Positions 32,289-42,468 of a stretch of DNA of 64,000 nucleotides are shown piece by piece (positions within the stretch are counted from its first letter, which is position 1; each line of letters opens with the position of its first letter). The notes beneath the pieces were generated by a model. That model saw nothing but the letters and a program-made list of their open reading frames with translations. It was not told the origin of the DNA and did no database searches. The stretch spans positions 1 to 64,000 of the forward strand of contig NZ_JACJRF010000006.1 in the NCBI RefSeq assembly GCF_014697105.1, read 5' to 3'. A program made the translations under genes and the position numbers. Source of the DNA: Anabaena subtropica FACHB-260. GTDB taxonomy: Bacteria > Cyanobacteriota > Cyanobacteriia > Cyanobacteriales > Nostocaceae.

Positions 32289-34499
32289 CTACAACTTGGG
32301 TAAAATTTCTGGTAACAAATGACCAGGAACTTTAGATAAAGCCAGATTTTGCCCTTGAATGCCTAATTCATTGTGGAAAGCGCGAATAGTTTTGACTACA
32401 TAAGCGAAAGTTGCTTGATAAGCTTCTGGTTGCTTACTCAACCCGTTTAAAGCTTGCAAATGATTATCCAAAGCGGCTTCCAAGTGATGCGATCGCTTGC
32501 TTTTATCTCCATCAAAAGAATTATCTGTGACTAACTGATAATGAGCGAGTCCCAAGTTGTTATGGGTGGCGAATAAATCAAAGCTTAAAGATCCGCTACT
32601 CAAAGAATGAGCTAGAGCGATCGCTTCTTCATAAGCACTAATACATAAATTTAGCAAGTTTTGCTTAACATCTTTAGTAGTTTGAGGTAGATTCGCTAAA
32701 TGCCAGTAAGCAGTACCTAAATTATTCTGAGTAGCCGCACAAGCACTAGGAACCATCGCCGCAGTCCGATATTTCAAAGCTTCGCTGTAGACATCAATCG
32801 CCAACTGGAGATTTTCCCCTGGTTGTTCGTACTGTGCCAAATTCCAGTAAGCAGTGCCGACATTATTTTGAATCATCCCATATTTCAGGGGTTCATCTTG
32901 GGGGCTGTAGTGAGCCAGTGCTTGTTTGTAGGCAGCGATCGCTTTCTTCAAATGCACAACTGGTTGATTATACTGGGCTAAATGCCAATAAGCAGTACCT
33001 AAATTATTCTGACAAGCCGCATATTTTAAAGGATCTGATTCTACAGTCCTGTACCGTAAAGCTTCGCTGTAGGCTACCACCGCCTGTTGCCAATTTTCCG
33101 ATGGACTCGCAAACCGCGCCAAATCCCCGTAGGCTGTCCCCAAATTATTCTGCACTCGTGCGTAAGTATCAGAGTGTGTCTCAGGGGAAATCATTTTCAA
33201 AGCTAACTCATAAAATTCGATTCCCTGCTCAATATAAGTTTGCCCCTCTTCTAGATTAGGTGGTGTACGATACAACATCCAATAAAGAGTACCTAAATCA
33301 TTTAAAATATCAGGCAGTTGTGGCGAATTTTCGTCATAGCTAATAGACTCTTGATAAGCAATAATTGCTACCATCAAGTTTTCTAAAGTTGATTGTCCCT
33401 GCTCAATCCGTAGACGATATAAGTTGCCTAACTGATGATATGCTGCCGCCAGTATCTCTCCAGAAGCTGACTGTGAGTGTAATTTCTCAATCTCCAACAA
33501 AAGTTCCTGTGGCTGCCAGTCATCCTCTGCTGTCGATGATATTTTAGTATTAATTGTTGCCAGTACTAATTCTGTTAACTCCTGGCTGACATGGGACAAA
33601 GATAACAGCGATGGAGTGTTAGCTGTACTAGACTTAGCAGTAAGTTCCTGTTGCTTTTGCTGAGTTGGGGGTAATTCTGATATTAACAGTGAAGTATCCT
33701 CTTTTGATTGTGGATGATTCCCTGGTATATCTGTTGGCAAGTCTGAATCATCCCCAAAATCAAATTCTGTGGATGAGCTTCTAACTTCACCTTCCATGCT
33801 TAACTCGTCTGGTACAGACTGTTCCAGATTTCCCAACTTTACACTTCTAGGGTTGGATAAACGTTCTGGATGACCTGAATTTTGTGTTGTTGGGGTAGGT
33901 TCTCCCGCAAACACAAACACACCAGTCCGCCAACGCCAAAACTGTGGTGCTGACTGCTGAATAGCCGATAACCAAGGACGCGACACCCATAACAATACAC
34001 TAGATTCGAGAAATCGGCTGGATTCTTGAGCAGTAAAAAATTGTTCGCTTAAGCGTAGATAGTGCAGAAACAAACGCTGACTGGCTACAGTTTGTTTAGT
34101 CAGTTGTTCCACACCCACCAATTGAAACGTCGGGATCGGTAGAGGTTTTCCTGGTGTATCCTTAGAAGCGCCTATAATCGGCGGCGGATAATTAGCCAAC
34201 CACTGATTAATCTGAGCAATAGGGTTGGGTTCATTTAAATTCAACCGCAAAGTAACTAATCTTGGATAAGCCGATGTACTAGCTTCCTGTCCATCTGATA
34301 CTTGATAAAGCACCTGGCCTACAGGATAAGCCAAAGTAGAATGCAGGCGGGCGGCCACTTGATTTCTCAGGTGTAAATCATCACACACTGCTAAAAAAAG
34401 TTGTCGCCGTAAACCAAGACTGAGGGCAAGTTTTAGACGGTGATAGACTTGCCTATTCCAAGCAGAATTATCGGAGTGTCCAGTATCATTCACGTTCAT
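32289..34499 (-). CDS. Large tetratricopeptide-repeat protein
   Basis: Repeated NNLGTAYWHLAQYxxPxxxLxxAIxAYxxAL units. Confidence 0.88.
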   Translation of the reverse strand: MNVNDTGHSDNSAWNRQVYHRLKLALSLGLRRQLFLAVCDDLHLRNQVAARLHSTLAYPVGQVLYQVSDGQEASTSAYPRLVTLRLNLNEPNPIAQINQWLANYPPPIIGASKDTPGKPLPIPTFQLVGVEQLTKQTVASQRLFLHYLRLSEQFFTAQESSRFLESSVLLWVSRPWLSAIQQSAPQFWRWRTGVFVFAGEPTPTTQNSGHPERLSNPRSVKLGNLEQSVPDELSMEGEVRSSSTEFDFGDDSDLPTDIPGNHPQSKEDTSLLISELPPTQQKQQELTAKSSTANTPSLLSLSHVSQELTELVLATINTKISSTAEDDWQPQELLLEIEKLHSQSASGEILAAAYHQLGNLYRLRIEQGQSTLENLMVAIIAYQESISYDENSPQLPDILNDLGTLYWMLYRTPPNLEEGQTYIEQGIEFYELALKMISPETHSDTYARVQNNLGTAYGDLARFASPSENWQQAVVAYSEALRYRTVESDPLKYAACQNNLGTAYWHLAQYNQPVVHLKKAIAAYKQALAHYSPQDEPLKYGMIQNNVGTAYWNLAQYEQPGENLQLAIDVYSEALKYRTAAMVPSACAATQNNLGTAYWHLANLPQTTKDVKQNLLNLCISAYEEAIALAHSLSSGSLSFDLFATHNNLGLAHYQLVTDNSFDGDKSKRSHHLEAALDNHLQALNGLSKQPEAYQATFAYVVKTIRAFHNELGIQGQNLALSKVPGHLLPEILPKL

Positions 34500-34809
34500 G
34501 ATGGCTTAAGCGCCAATACGTACTATTAAGGGGGAGTGGGGGGAGATGAGGAAGTGAGGGAAATGGGAAAGAATTTCTACTTACCTTGTCTACCTCATTC
34601 CCTTCATCGTTCTTCTTTTCCAAGTTCACGCGTAAGTCCTAACTATAATCAGAGAGTTGATACTCTGCTCAGGATAAATTAAAATTTTTATACTTATTTC
34701 TGTCTAAATATAATTACATAGAAATATTTTTGACAAAAGACAAGAAAAACAGGTTCTTAAGAAATTAGAACCTGAAATAATAATAATTAATTTTTTTTAA
34801 GTTTTATGC

Positions 34810-34989
34810 TCAACTGAGACTGGAAACAGAGAAAGCGACAACTATTAAACCGCCAACCAAAATTATGGCAGCGACTCCTAAAATAACGTAATTACGTTTT
34901 TCCCCTGCTGTGGGAGGTTCTGCTTGATAAACTTTTGGCTCTCTGGCAAAGTTGTTTAAAAGTCCGCCTTCTTCGTTTGTATAGGGCAT
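34810..34989 (-). CDS. psb34: Psb34-like (Ssl1498-type) small PSII-associated single-TM protein; not in supplied ORF track
   Basis: Translates to MPYTNEEGGLLNNFAREPKVYQAEPPTAGEKRNYVILGVAAIILVGGLIVVAFSVSSLS* (59 aa). Confidence 0.85.
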   Translation of the reverse strand: MPYTNEEGGLLNNFAREPKVYQAEPPTAGEKRNYVILGVAAIILVGGLIVVAFSVSSLS

Positions 34990-35216
34990 GAATTATTTCC
35001 TTGCTCTGAATTATTTTATTTAATCTTATAAAGACTCATATCTTTTACTCACACAATTGGAGATAAATCGTTACATTTGGTCAATAGTCAATAGTCATCG
35101 ACCGGATTTAATTATGCGTTACCCAAGACCCTGGGTAAAGAGTTAGCATTACTAAGTCTATAGGTCATTTCTATGAACTATAGACTATGGACTATGGACT
35201 ATTGACTATGAAGTAA

Positions 35217-37172
35217 CTAATTAATTGTGCCTGTGATTGGTGAACTAGCACTGGCGTAGGTTTTTATGGGCATTCTGCCGGCAAGGTAGGCTAGACGACC
35301 AGCAACGGTTGCCAAGTTCATTGCTTGAGCCATTGCAACTGGGTTTTGAGCCAGAGCGATCGCACTATTAATTAATAAGGCATCTGCGCCTAATTCCATC
35401 GCTTGAGATGCTTCTGAGGGCGCACCAATACCCGCATCTACCACCACGGGGATATTGGCATTTTCGATGATAATTTGAATGTTGGCGGTGGTTTTTAGCC
35501 CTTGTCCTGAACCGATGGGCGATGCTAAAGGCATGACTGTAGCACAGCCGACATCTTCTAGGCGCTTGGCTAACATCGGGTCAGCGTTGATATAAGGTAA
35601 TACAGCAAAGCCTTCTTTTACAAGTTGTTCGGCGGCTTGCAGTGTGCCAATAGGGTCAGGAAGTAAATATTTGGGGTCTGGTATTACTTCCAACTTGACA
35701 AAATTATTGTCTTCTTGTCCCAATAACTTAGCCATTTCTCTGCCCAAACGGGCAACCCGAATGGCTTCCTCTGCGGTTTGACAACCAGCCGTATTCGGTA
35801 ACATCCAAATTTTTGACCAATCCAATGCTTCAGCTAAACCTTCATGTCCAGGGGCTTTGGTTTGCACTCGCCGCACCGCTACCGTCACAATTTGGCAACC
35901 ACTAGCCACAACACTTTGCTGCATTTCTTCTATGCTGCGGTATTTACCTGTACCTGTCATCAAGCGGGAGTGGAAAGATTTGCCTGCGATGACGAGGGGT
36001 GAATCTTGAGTGGTGAGTGTGAGGTTTTGGGAATGTCCGTTGGCAAAGTTGGCGGTGTGAGTAAGCATGGGGGTGGTAGATGGCTGTGTTTGGAAGCGTG
36101 AATAGTGGAAATTAGACAGTAGGGGGTCAGATTTTTGTTGCCAAATCAAATCGGCGATGAGTGTGGCGGTTACCGGTGCAAGCAATATACCATTACGATA
36201 ATGACCAGTGGCTAAAGTTAAATTGCCACAGTGACTAGTTCCTAAAATAGGTAATTCATCTGGAGTGGCGGGACGAAATCCCCACCAAAATTCTTGAATG
36301 GGATAGTCCTGTAACTGAGGATAAAGGCGAATTGCATTGTGGAGTAGGGTTTGAATGCCGGCAGGGGTGTTGTGGGGAGTAAAGCCGACATCTTCACTAG
36401 TTGCCCCAATAATAATAGAGCGGTCTTTCCTCGGTACGATATAAATATTTTCACCAAATAAAACCCGCTTTAGTGGCAATTCCGGTACAAATTCCGGCAC
36501 TCGCACACGCATCATTTGTCCTTTGCGGGGACTCACGGGTAAAGGTAATAATTCATTTGCCCAAGCACCAGCAGCTAAAACATAGTGTTCAGCCCGAATT
36601 ATTCCTGTGTTGGTTTGTACACCTACTACCTGTCCCTGATGTTGTAACAAACCTTCTACTGTCATCCCATCTTTAAGCTCAACACCAAGGGTTTCTGCCG
36701 CAGTGCACAGCACACGCGCTAGTGCTTGATTATTTACTTGGGCATCCTCTGGATACCACCAACCACCAACAACCTCTGCGCCCAATCCTGGCTGGTATTG
36801 ATGAATAGCTGCTGCTTCTAACCAGTATGCGGGTGATTCTCCGCACCCCTCCACCTCTACACCCTTGTTCCCCTGCCGTTCGTAAACTGGTGCTAAGATG
36901 CCGCAAGGCCAGTAACCAGTTTTTAAACCTGTCAAATCTTCTAACTTACTTGTCCATTCTGGATATAAAGAACGCGATCGCCAGCATAGCGACTTCATCG
37001 CCCCATCGGTGATTTGTTCGGCATCTGGTGCTAACATCCCGGCGGCGGCGTGAGAAGCAGCAGAGGGGAAATCACGACAAAGTACGGAGACATTTGCCCC
37101 GCGCAACTGAAGTTCAACGGCGATCGCCAAGCCAATAACGCCGCCACCAATAATTACAATGTCCCTAGTCAT
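35217..37172 (-). CDS. thiO-thiG: Bifunctional glycine oxidase ThiO / thiazole synthase ThiG fusion
   Basis: N-terminal FAD-binding [19 protein letters not shown]-terminal ThiG ([57 protein letters not shown]). Confidence 0.95.
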   Translation of the reverse strand: MTRDIVIIGGGVIGLAIAVELQLRGANVSVLCRDFPSAASHAAAGMLAPDAEQITDGAMKSLCWRSRSLYPEWTSKLEDLTGLKTGYWPCGILAPVYERQGNKGVEVEGCGESPAYWLEAAAIHQYQPGLGAEVVGGWWYPEDAQVNNQALARVLCTAAETLGVELKDGMTVEGLLQHQGQVVGVQTNTGIIRAEHYVLAAGAWANELLPLPVSPRKGQMMRVRVPEFVPELPLKRVLFGENIYIVPRKDRSIIIGATSEDVGFTPHNTPAGIQTLLHNAIRLYPQLQDYPIQEFWWGFRPATPDELPILGTSHCGNLTLATGHYRNGILLAPVTATLIADLIWQQKSDPLLSNFHYSRFQTQPSTTPMLTHTANFANGHSQNLTLTTQDSPLVIAGKSFHSRLMTGTGKYRSIEEMQQSVVASGCQIVTVAVRRVQTKAPGHEGLAEALDWSKIWMLPNTAGCQTAEEAIRVARLGREMAKLLGQEDNNFVKLEVIPDPKYLLPDPIGTLQAAEQLVKEGFAVLPYINADPMLAKRLEDVGCATVMPLASPIGSGQGLKTTANIQIIIENANIPVVVDAGIGAPSEASQAMELGADALLINSAIALAQNPVAMAQAMNLATVAGRLAYLAGRMPIKTYASASSPITGTIN

Positions 37173-37302
37173 TAGTCATTAGTATTTAATATTAGCTATT
37201 TACCATTAGTACATAACTAATAACTCATAACTTGTAACTAACGACTAGTACAAGTAGGTATTTTTTGGGTATTGGGGATTAATTTTGTTCACTCAGCACT
37301 TA

Positions 37303-37743
37303 TTACCACAAAGCGCGAATTGGTTCTTTGGCTTGATTTGTACTACCGGATGTTCTCTCAGTAGACTGAACTTCGGTAGTGTTATCAAAAGATGATGAAT
37401 CAGTGGAATTGTTATTTTGAGCCACGCTAGTTCTGTTACTGGTGGATCTGCGCTCTTCCTGGTTGCTGTTGCCTCTCTCTTCAGCATTAGTATTAAAGTT
37501 ATCTTGGGCTACGCTACTCCTGTTTTCATTTGTAGTAGCATTGCTGCGATTGGAAGAGGAACTATTAACATTAATGTTGGCTGGGAGTACTTTTGAGGCT
37601 TTTTCCCCTGGAGCATTACTGCTAGTTGGCACATTGTTACTAGCGGTTTGCTGTCCACCCATTGGGAAATTAATGCCTAGCAATGTCCCCATGAGAATTG
37701 CCACGCCTCCAGCCATAAGAATTAGCGGTGTCCATCTACCCAT
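37303..37743 (-). CDS. Hypothetical Ser/Asn-rich protein with N-terminal TM segment
   Basis: MGRWTPLILMAGGVAILMGTLLGINFPMGG followed by low-complexity S/N/T-rich tail. Confidence 0.6.
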   Translation of the reverse strand: MGRWTPLILMAGGVAILMGTLLGINFPMGGQQTASNNVPTSSNAPGEKASKVLPANINVNSSSSNRSNATTNENRSSVAQDNFNTNAEERGNSNQEERRSTSNRTSVAQNNNSTDSSSFDNTTEVQSTERTSGSTNQAKEPIRALW

Positions 37744-37764
37744 CTTGATTTTCTCCTTGTTAAC

Positions 37765-38103
37765 CTAACCTTCGGATTGCCACACTACCTGAGAACCTTG
37801 ACCCCAAAATCCGTCAAATTTTGTCACCTTGACATCGCCTAGTACCTGAGTTTGACAAGCTAAACGGAGGTCTTTTGTAGGAGAATGGGGAGGAAGCGAA
37901 CGCCGCGCTTGATCTCGCCAATTCGCTACAGACACTTCACCTTCGACTTGAACAGCACAGGTTCCACAACTACCAATACCCCGACAATTTATTACCTTAG
38001 CACCGCCATTGTAGAGGTCAATACCACTTTTTAGCAGAACTTTGCGTAAATTTTCTCCGTTATTGCACTCAATAGTCTGACCCTGAGCTAATACCTTAGG
38101 CAT
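37765..38103 (-). CDS. 2Fe-2S ferredoxin
   Basis: CRGIGSCGTCAVQVEGEV...LRLACQTQVLGDVKV cysteine pattern. Confidence 0.9.
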   Translation of the reverse strand: MPKVLAQGQTIECNNGENLRKVLLKSGIDLYNGGAKVINCRGIGSCGTCAVQVEGEVSVANWRDQARRSLPPHSPTKDLRLACQTQVLGDVKVTKFDGFWGQGSQVVWQSEG

Positions 38104-38178
38104 ATTCTAATCAGCAAATTGGCTTTTTGTTGTATCTTGGCACATTGCCTTTAAAGTTGTCTCCAAAGTCCTAGTCTT

Positions 38179-39813
38179 ATGACCAAAAATCCTTTACCCC
38201 ACATTTGGCTTTATGACACCACACTACGGGATGGCACTCAGCGTGAAGGGCTATCAGTTTCTACAGAAGACAAGCTACGTATTGCCCACCGACTCGATCA
38301 ACTAGGGATTCCCTTCATTGAAGGTGGATGGCCAGGAGCCAACCCTAAGGATGTTCAATTTTTCTGGCAACTCCAAGAAGATCCGCTCAAACAAGCAGAA
38401 ATTGTTGCATTTTGTTCAACTCGCCGTCCTCATACTAATGTCGCAGATGAACCAATGCTCCAAGACATTCTCGCTGCTGGTTCTCGCTGGGTAACAATTT
38501 TTGGCAAATCGTGGGATTTACACGTCACCACAAGCCTGAAAACAACCTTAGAAGAAAACTTGGCGATGATCCGCGATACGGTTGAGTTTTTTCGCTCTCA
38601 AGGGCGGCGGGTAATCTACGATGCCGAACACTGGTTTGATGGCTATAAGCACAATCGAGATTATGCTTTACAGACTCTCAAGGCAGCAACGGCAGCAGGT
38701 GCGGAATGGCTAGTCCTCTGTGATACTAATGGGGGTACTTTACCCCATGAAGTTAGTCAGATTGTTGAGGATGTTGTAAAGGGGAGTGGCAAAGATTTAA
38801 CCCAATTTCCAATTCCCCAAATCGGTATTCATACTCATAATGATTCAGATATGGCTGTTGCCAATGCTCTGGCAGCAGTTATGGCAGGGGCGACAATGGT
38901 ACAAGGGACAATCAACGGTTATGGCGAACGTTGCGGGAATGCTAATTTATGTTCATTAATTCCTAATTTACAACTGAAATTAGGTTATGGCTGTATCGCA
39001 GAACACCAGCTAGGTCAACTAGCAGAAGTTAGTAGGTTTGTCAGTGAAGTAGTAAATCTTGCCCCTGATGAACACGCTCCTTTTGTGGGACGTTCGGCTT
39101 TTGCTCATAAAGGTGGTATTCATGTTTCTGCTGTAGAAAGAAATCCCCTTACTTATGAACACATTCAGCCAGAACAAGTAGGGAACCGTCGCCGAATTGT
39201 GATTTCTGAACAATCGGGTATTAGTAATGTGTTAGCTAAAGCCCGTACTTTTGGCATTGAACTTGACAAACAAACACCAGAAGCAAAGCAAATTCTTCAG
39301 CGCCTTAAGGAATTGGAAAGTGAAGGGTATCAATTTGAGGCAGCAGAGGCGAGTTTTGCCCTGTTGATGTATGAAGCTTTGGGGGGAAGACAGCAGTTTT
39401 TTGAGGTGAAAGGGTTTCAAGTCCACTGTGACTTAGTTGAGGGCAAGGAAATGACTAATGCCTTGGCGACAGTGAAAGTAGCTGTCAATGGTAAGAATAT
39501 TTTGGAAGCCGCAGAAGGTAACGGCCCTGTAGCAGCTTTAGATGCAGCGTTACGGAAAGCTTTGGTTAACTTCTATCCCCAAATTGCCACCTTTGAACTA
39601 ACAGATTACAAGGTGCGGATTCTCGATGGACACACAGGCACGTCCGCAAAAACCCGTGCCTTAGTGGAATCAGGTAATGGTTATCAACGCTGGACAACTG
39701 TTGGTGTCTCACCAAATATCTTGGCAGCTTCCTATCAAGCAGTTGTCGAAGGTTTGGAATATGGTTTGTTATTACACGCTCAGGCGGAAGCGGCAGTGAA
39801 GGCTTCTAGTTAA
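38179..39813 (+). CDS. cimA: Citramalate synthase (LeuA-like)
   Basis: LYDTTLRDGTQREGLSVSTEDKLRIAHRLD, FIEGGWPGANPKD, HTHNDSDMAVANALAAVMAGATMVQGTINGYGERCGNANLCSLIPNLQLKLG. Confidence 0.93.
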   Translation: MTKNPLPHIWLYDTTLRDGTQREGLSVSTEDKLRIAHRLDQLGIPFIEGGWPGANPKDVQFFWQLQEDPLKQAEIVAFCSTRRPHTNVADEPMLQDILAAGSRWVTIFGKSWDLHVTTSLKTTLEENLAMIRDTVEFFRSQGRRVIYDAEHWFDGYKHNRDYALQTLKAATAAGAEWLVLCDTNGGTLPHEVSQIVEDVVKGSGKDLTQFPIPQIGIHTHNDSDMAVANALAAVMAGATMVQGTINGYGERCGNANLCSLIPNLQLKLGYGCIAEHQLGQLAEVSRFVSEVVNLAPDEHAPFVGRSAFAHKGGIHVSAVERNPLTYEHIQPEQVGNRRRIVISEQSGISNVLAKARTFGIELDKQTPEAKQILQRLKELESEGYQFEAAEASFALLMYEALGGRQQFFEVKGFQVHCDLVEGKEMTNALATVKVAVNGKNILEAAEGNGPVAALDAALRKALVNFYPQIATFELTDYKVRILDGHTGTSAKTRALVESGNGYQRWTTVGVSPNILAASYQAVVEGLEYGLLLHAQAEAAVKASS

Positions 39814-39816
39814 TTG

Positions 39817-39847
39817 GTCAGTTGTCAGTTGTCAGTTGTCAGTTGTC
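39817..39847. repeat. STRR heptamer (gtcagtt)x4.4
   Basis: Read directly, in exact 7-nt register. Confidence 0.95.
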
Positions 39848-39899
39848 CTTTTCTCTCCCTTCCCCTGCTCCCCCTGCTCCCTCTGCTCCCCCTGCCTCC

Positions 39900-40133
39900 T
39901 CAAGTAAAACTCTCCCACGCTTGGGTAACTAATTTACTGAGCCAACGGCGTTGTTGTTGGTCTAGTAAGGGGTCATCTGCCAGTAATTGGGCTGTTAAGT
40001 CTTCTAATGATTGACCTTGCGATCGCACTATTTTTATCACTCCGGCGATCGCTGAGGCAACTAATTCTTCATCTACACGCTTTTGTTTTAAAGCAAAAAT
40101 TTCTTGTGGGCTGTCTGGAATGGGATAATTCAT
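39900..40133 (-). CDS. Small conserved hypothetical protein (77 aa)
   Basis: MNYPIPDSPQEIFALKQKRVDEELVASAIAGVIKIVRSQGQSLEDLTAQLLADDPLLDQQQRRWLSKLVTQAWESF looks like a genuine compact helical protein. Confidence 0.65.
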   Translation of the reverse strand: MNYPIPDSPQEIFALKQKRVDEELVASAIAGVIKIVRSQGQSLEDLTAQLLADDPLLDQQQRRWLSKLVTQAWESFT

Positions 40134-40294
40134 GGCGTGGGTTTATAAAATTTCCAAATGGACAAAAAAATTTGACAAATTATTAAAAATTCTTTACTGA
40201 ATCTTTATAGAAACCGATAGGGCGGAGTTTATCGTACTTACTGCCTTTCGCATATCTGTCTTAGTGAGTAGATTGACGGAGATGTCAGCAAAAC

Positions 40295-42418
40295 ATGAAA
40301 GAAATCCTTTATTTAGAAGTGCCAATTACGGATACGGCTGCTGTTCTCAGTTGGCTGCAAACAGATTTTGACCCAGGCAACTGGGAAAAAATACTGACTC
40401 CCGATGGCTGTAGGCTGAAAATATCTAGTAAATATACAGCAAGTAGTACAAAAATTACCGAAAATTTACCTAAAGAATTTTCTTTATTTCTCTGGTCAGT
40501 CCAGAGAACTACTTACCTCAAGGTTTTTCGTTGGGCAGATCAGCAATTACCCGGAGAGAAGGAAATCCTGCAACGCTTAACCACGGAAATTCGCCAGCGT
40601 TTTCCCCATCAATACCCAGAACCACCAGCAATTGATTTATCCCAGCAATCAATTTTTGAGGCTCTAGCACCCCACTACCCTTTAACTGTCAAATATTTCC
40701 AAAAAATGCCCAATGGGGAATATGACCTCAAACGTGCTTACTGGTGGGAACAGAGATGGCGTGAAGGGGTAAGAAATCCACAGGAGCCTCGGCAAGTTGT
40801 ATTTTCACAGAATGGGAGAGTGGCGGAGGAAAAAAATTCCCCCCCGCTCCCTGGCTCCTCCTCCCCCACTTACGACCTGATCTATATCGGCGGTGCATTA
40901 GGTGCAATTCATGCGGCGGTGATGGCTAAGTTGGGGTACAAAGTGCTGTTGGTGGAACGTTTGCCCTTTGGCAGGATGAACCGTGAATGGAATATTTCCC
41001 GTGATGAAATTCAGAGCTTACTTCACTTAGGTTTGGTGACAGCATCTGAGCTAGAAACAGTTATTGTGCGGGAATACAAGGACGGATTTAATAAGTTTTT
41101 TGATGGTAATAACCCGGCAAAACTGCGATCGCCCATCTTACACACGCCAACGGTGTTGAACATAGCCTTAGACTCAGAAAAATGGCTGCAAATGTGTGGG
41201 CAGAAGCTGAAGGCCGCAGGCGGTGAAATCTGGGATGAAACAGACTTTATTAGTGCAGATGTTTATGATACACAAATTATCGTCACTGTCAAGCACTTAT
41301 CAACTCAAACAGAAACACAAGTAAGTGGAAGGCTGCTAGTAGATGCAATGGGAACAGCTTCTCCCATTGCTTGGCAATTAAATGGTGGTCGCGCCTTTGA
41401 TAGCGTATGTCCAACAGTGGGAGCAGTCGTAGATGGTGGATTTGAGCCAGGAGTATGGGATTCTCAGTATGGCGACGTACTTTATAGCCACGGGGATATT
41501 TCTCGCGGTAGGCAGCTAATTTGGGAATTATTTCCGGGTGCGGGTGAAGAACTGACAATTTATTTATTTCACTACCACGAGGTGAACGCCCAAAACCCAG
41601 GTTCGTTACTGGAGATGTACGAAGACTTCTTTACAATTTTGCCAGAGTATCGCCGTTGCGATATGGACAAACTGGTGTGGAAAAAGCCGACATTTGGTTA
41701 TATACCAGGGCATTTTAGTGTTGGTAGTAGCGATCGCACCATTGCCTTTGATAGATTAATTGCGATCGGTGATGCTGCATCCCTGCAATCACCTCTGGTA
41801 TTTACTGGCTTTGGTTCCCTAGTTCGCAACCTAGACCGCCTCACAACCCTGTTAGATGTAGCCCTCAAACATGATTTATTAAAATTCAGCCACTTGAACC
41901 TGATTAGAGCCTACCAAAGCAATGTGTCTGTAACTTGGCTCTTTTCCAAAGGCATGATGGTTCCCACAGGCAGATTTTTACCACCCCAGCGCATCAACTC
42001 CATGCTAAATACCTTCTTTGGGTTGTTAGCCGATGAACCACCAGAGGTAGCTGATAACTTTATCAAAGATAGGTGTGATTGGTTCACCTTTAACCGCCTA
42101 GCACTGAAAGCAGCGCGAAAAAATCCTGCTTTGCTGTGGTGGATTTGGCAACTAGCTGGGTCAAGAGATTTAGTCAAGTGGCTGGGTAATTATTTTAATT
42201 TTGGTCGTCACGCCCTAGTTAACGCTTTACTGAGTGCATGGTTCCCGCGTTTTTTGATGCAAAACAAAGCTTGGCTAGAAACCCGCCATCCAGGATTATG
42301 GCTGCGGCTATTAGCTATCAACTACGCTATCACCACAGGTAGACCGCGATCGCCCCAGCAATTTGCCAAACTCAACTCGGAAGCAGTAATTCACAATCCA
42401 GAAGGAGCAAGAGGGTAA
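40295..42418 (+). CDS. FAD-dependent oxidoreductase of the CruA/CruP lycopene cyclase family
   Basis: Dinucleotide fold YDLIYIGGALGAIHAAVMAKLGYKVLLVERLPFGRMNREWNISRDE; IAIGDAASLQSPLVFTGFGSLVRNLDRLT. Confidence 0.82.
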   Translation: MKEILYLEVPITDTAAVLSWLQTDFDPGNWEKILTPDGCRLKISSKYTASSTKITENLPKEFSLFLWSVQRTTYLKVFRWADQQLPGEKEILQRLTTEIRQRFPHQYPEPPAIDLSQQSIFEALAPHYPLTVKYFQKMPNGEYDLKRAYWWEQRWREGVRNPQEPRQVVFSQNGRVAEEKNSPPLPGSSSPTYDLIYIGGALGAIHAAVMAKLGYKVLLVERLPFGRMNREWNISRDEIQSLLHLGLVTASELETVIVREYKDGFNKFFDGNNPAKLRSPILHTPTVLNIALDSEKWLQMCGQKLKAAGGEIWDETDFISADVYDTQIIVTVKHLSTQTETQVSGRLLVDAMGTASPIAWQLNGGRAFDSVCPTVGAVVDGGFEPGVWDSQYGDVLYSHGDISRGRQLIWELFPGAGEELTIYLFHYHEVNAQNPGSLLEMYEDFFTILPEYRRCDMDKLVWKKPTFGYIPGHFSVGSSDRTIAFDRLIAIGDAASLQSPLVFTGFGSLVRNLDRLTTLLDVALKHDLLKFSHLNLIRAYQSNVSVTWLFSKGMMVPTGRFLPPQRINSMLNTFFGLLADEPPEVADNFIKDRCDWFTFNRLALKAARKNPALLWWIWQLAGSRDLVKWLGNYFNFGRHALVNALLSAWFPRFLMQNKAWLETRHPGLWLRLLAINYAITTGRPRSPQQFAKLNSEAVIHNPEGARG

Positions 42419-42468
42419 GTTTTTCTTCCTCATCTCCCTTATCTCCCCACTCCCAACAAAGGAACATA

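Noticed and set aside
32834-33259. 141-aa plus-strand ORF opposite the TPR gene
   Set aside because: Antisense to repetitive TPR coding sequence; long open frames arise from repeat periodicity and there is no recognisable domain.
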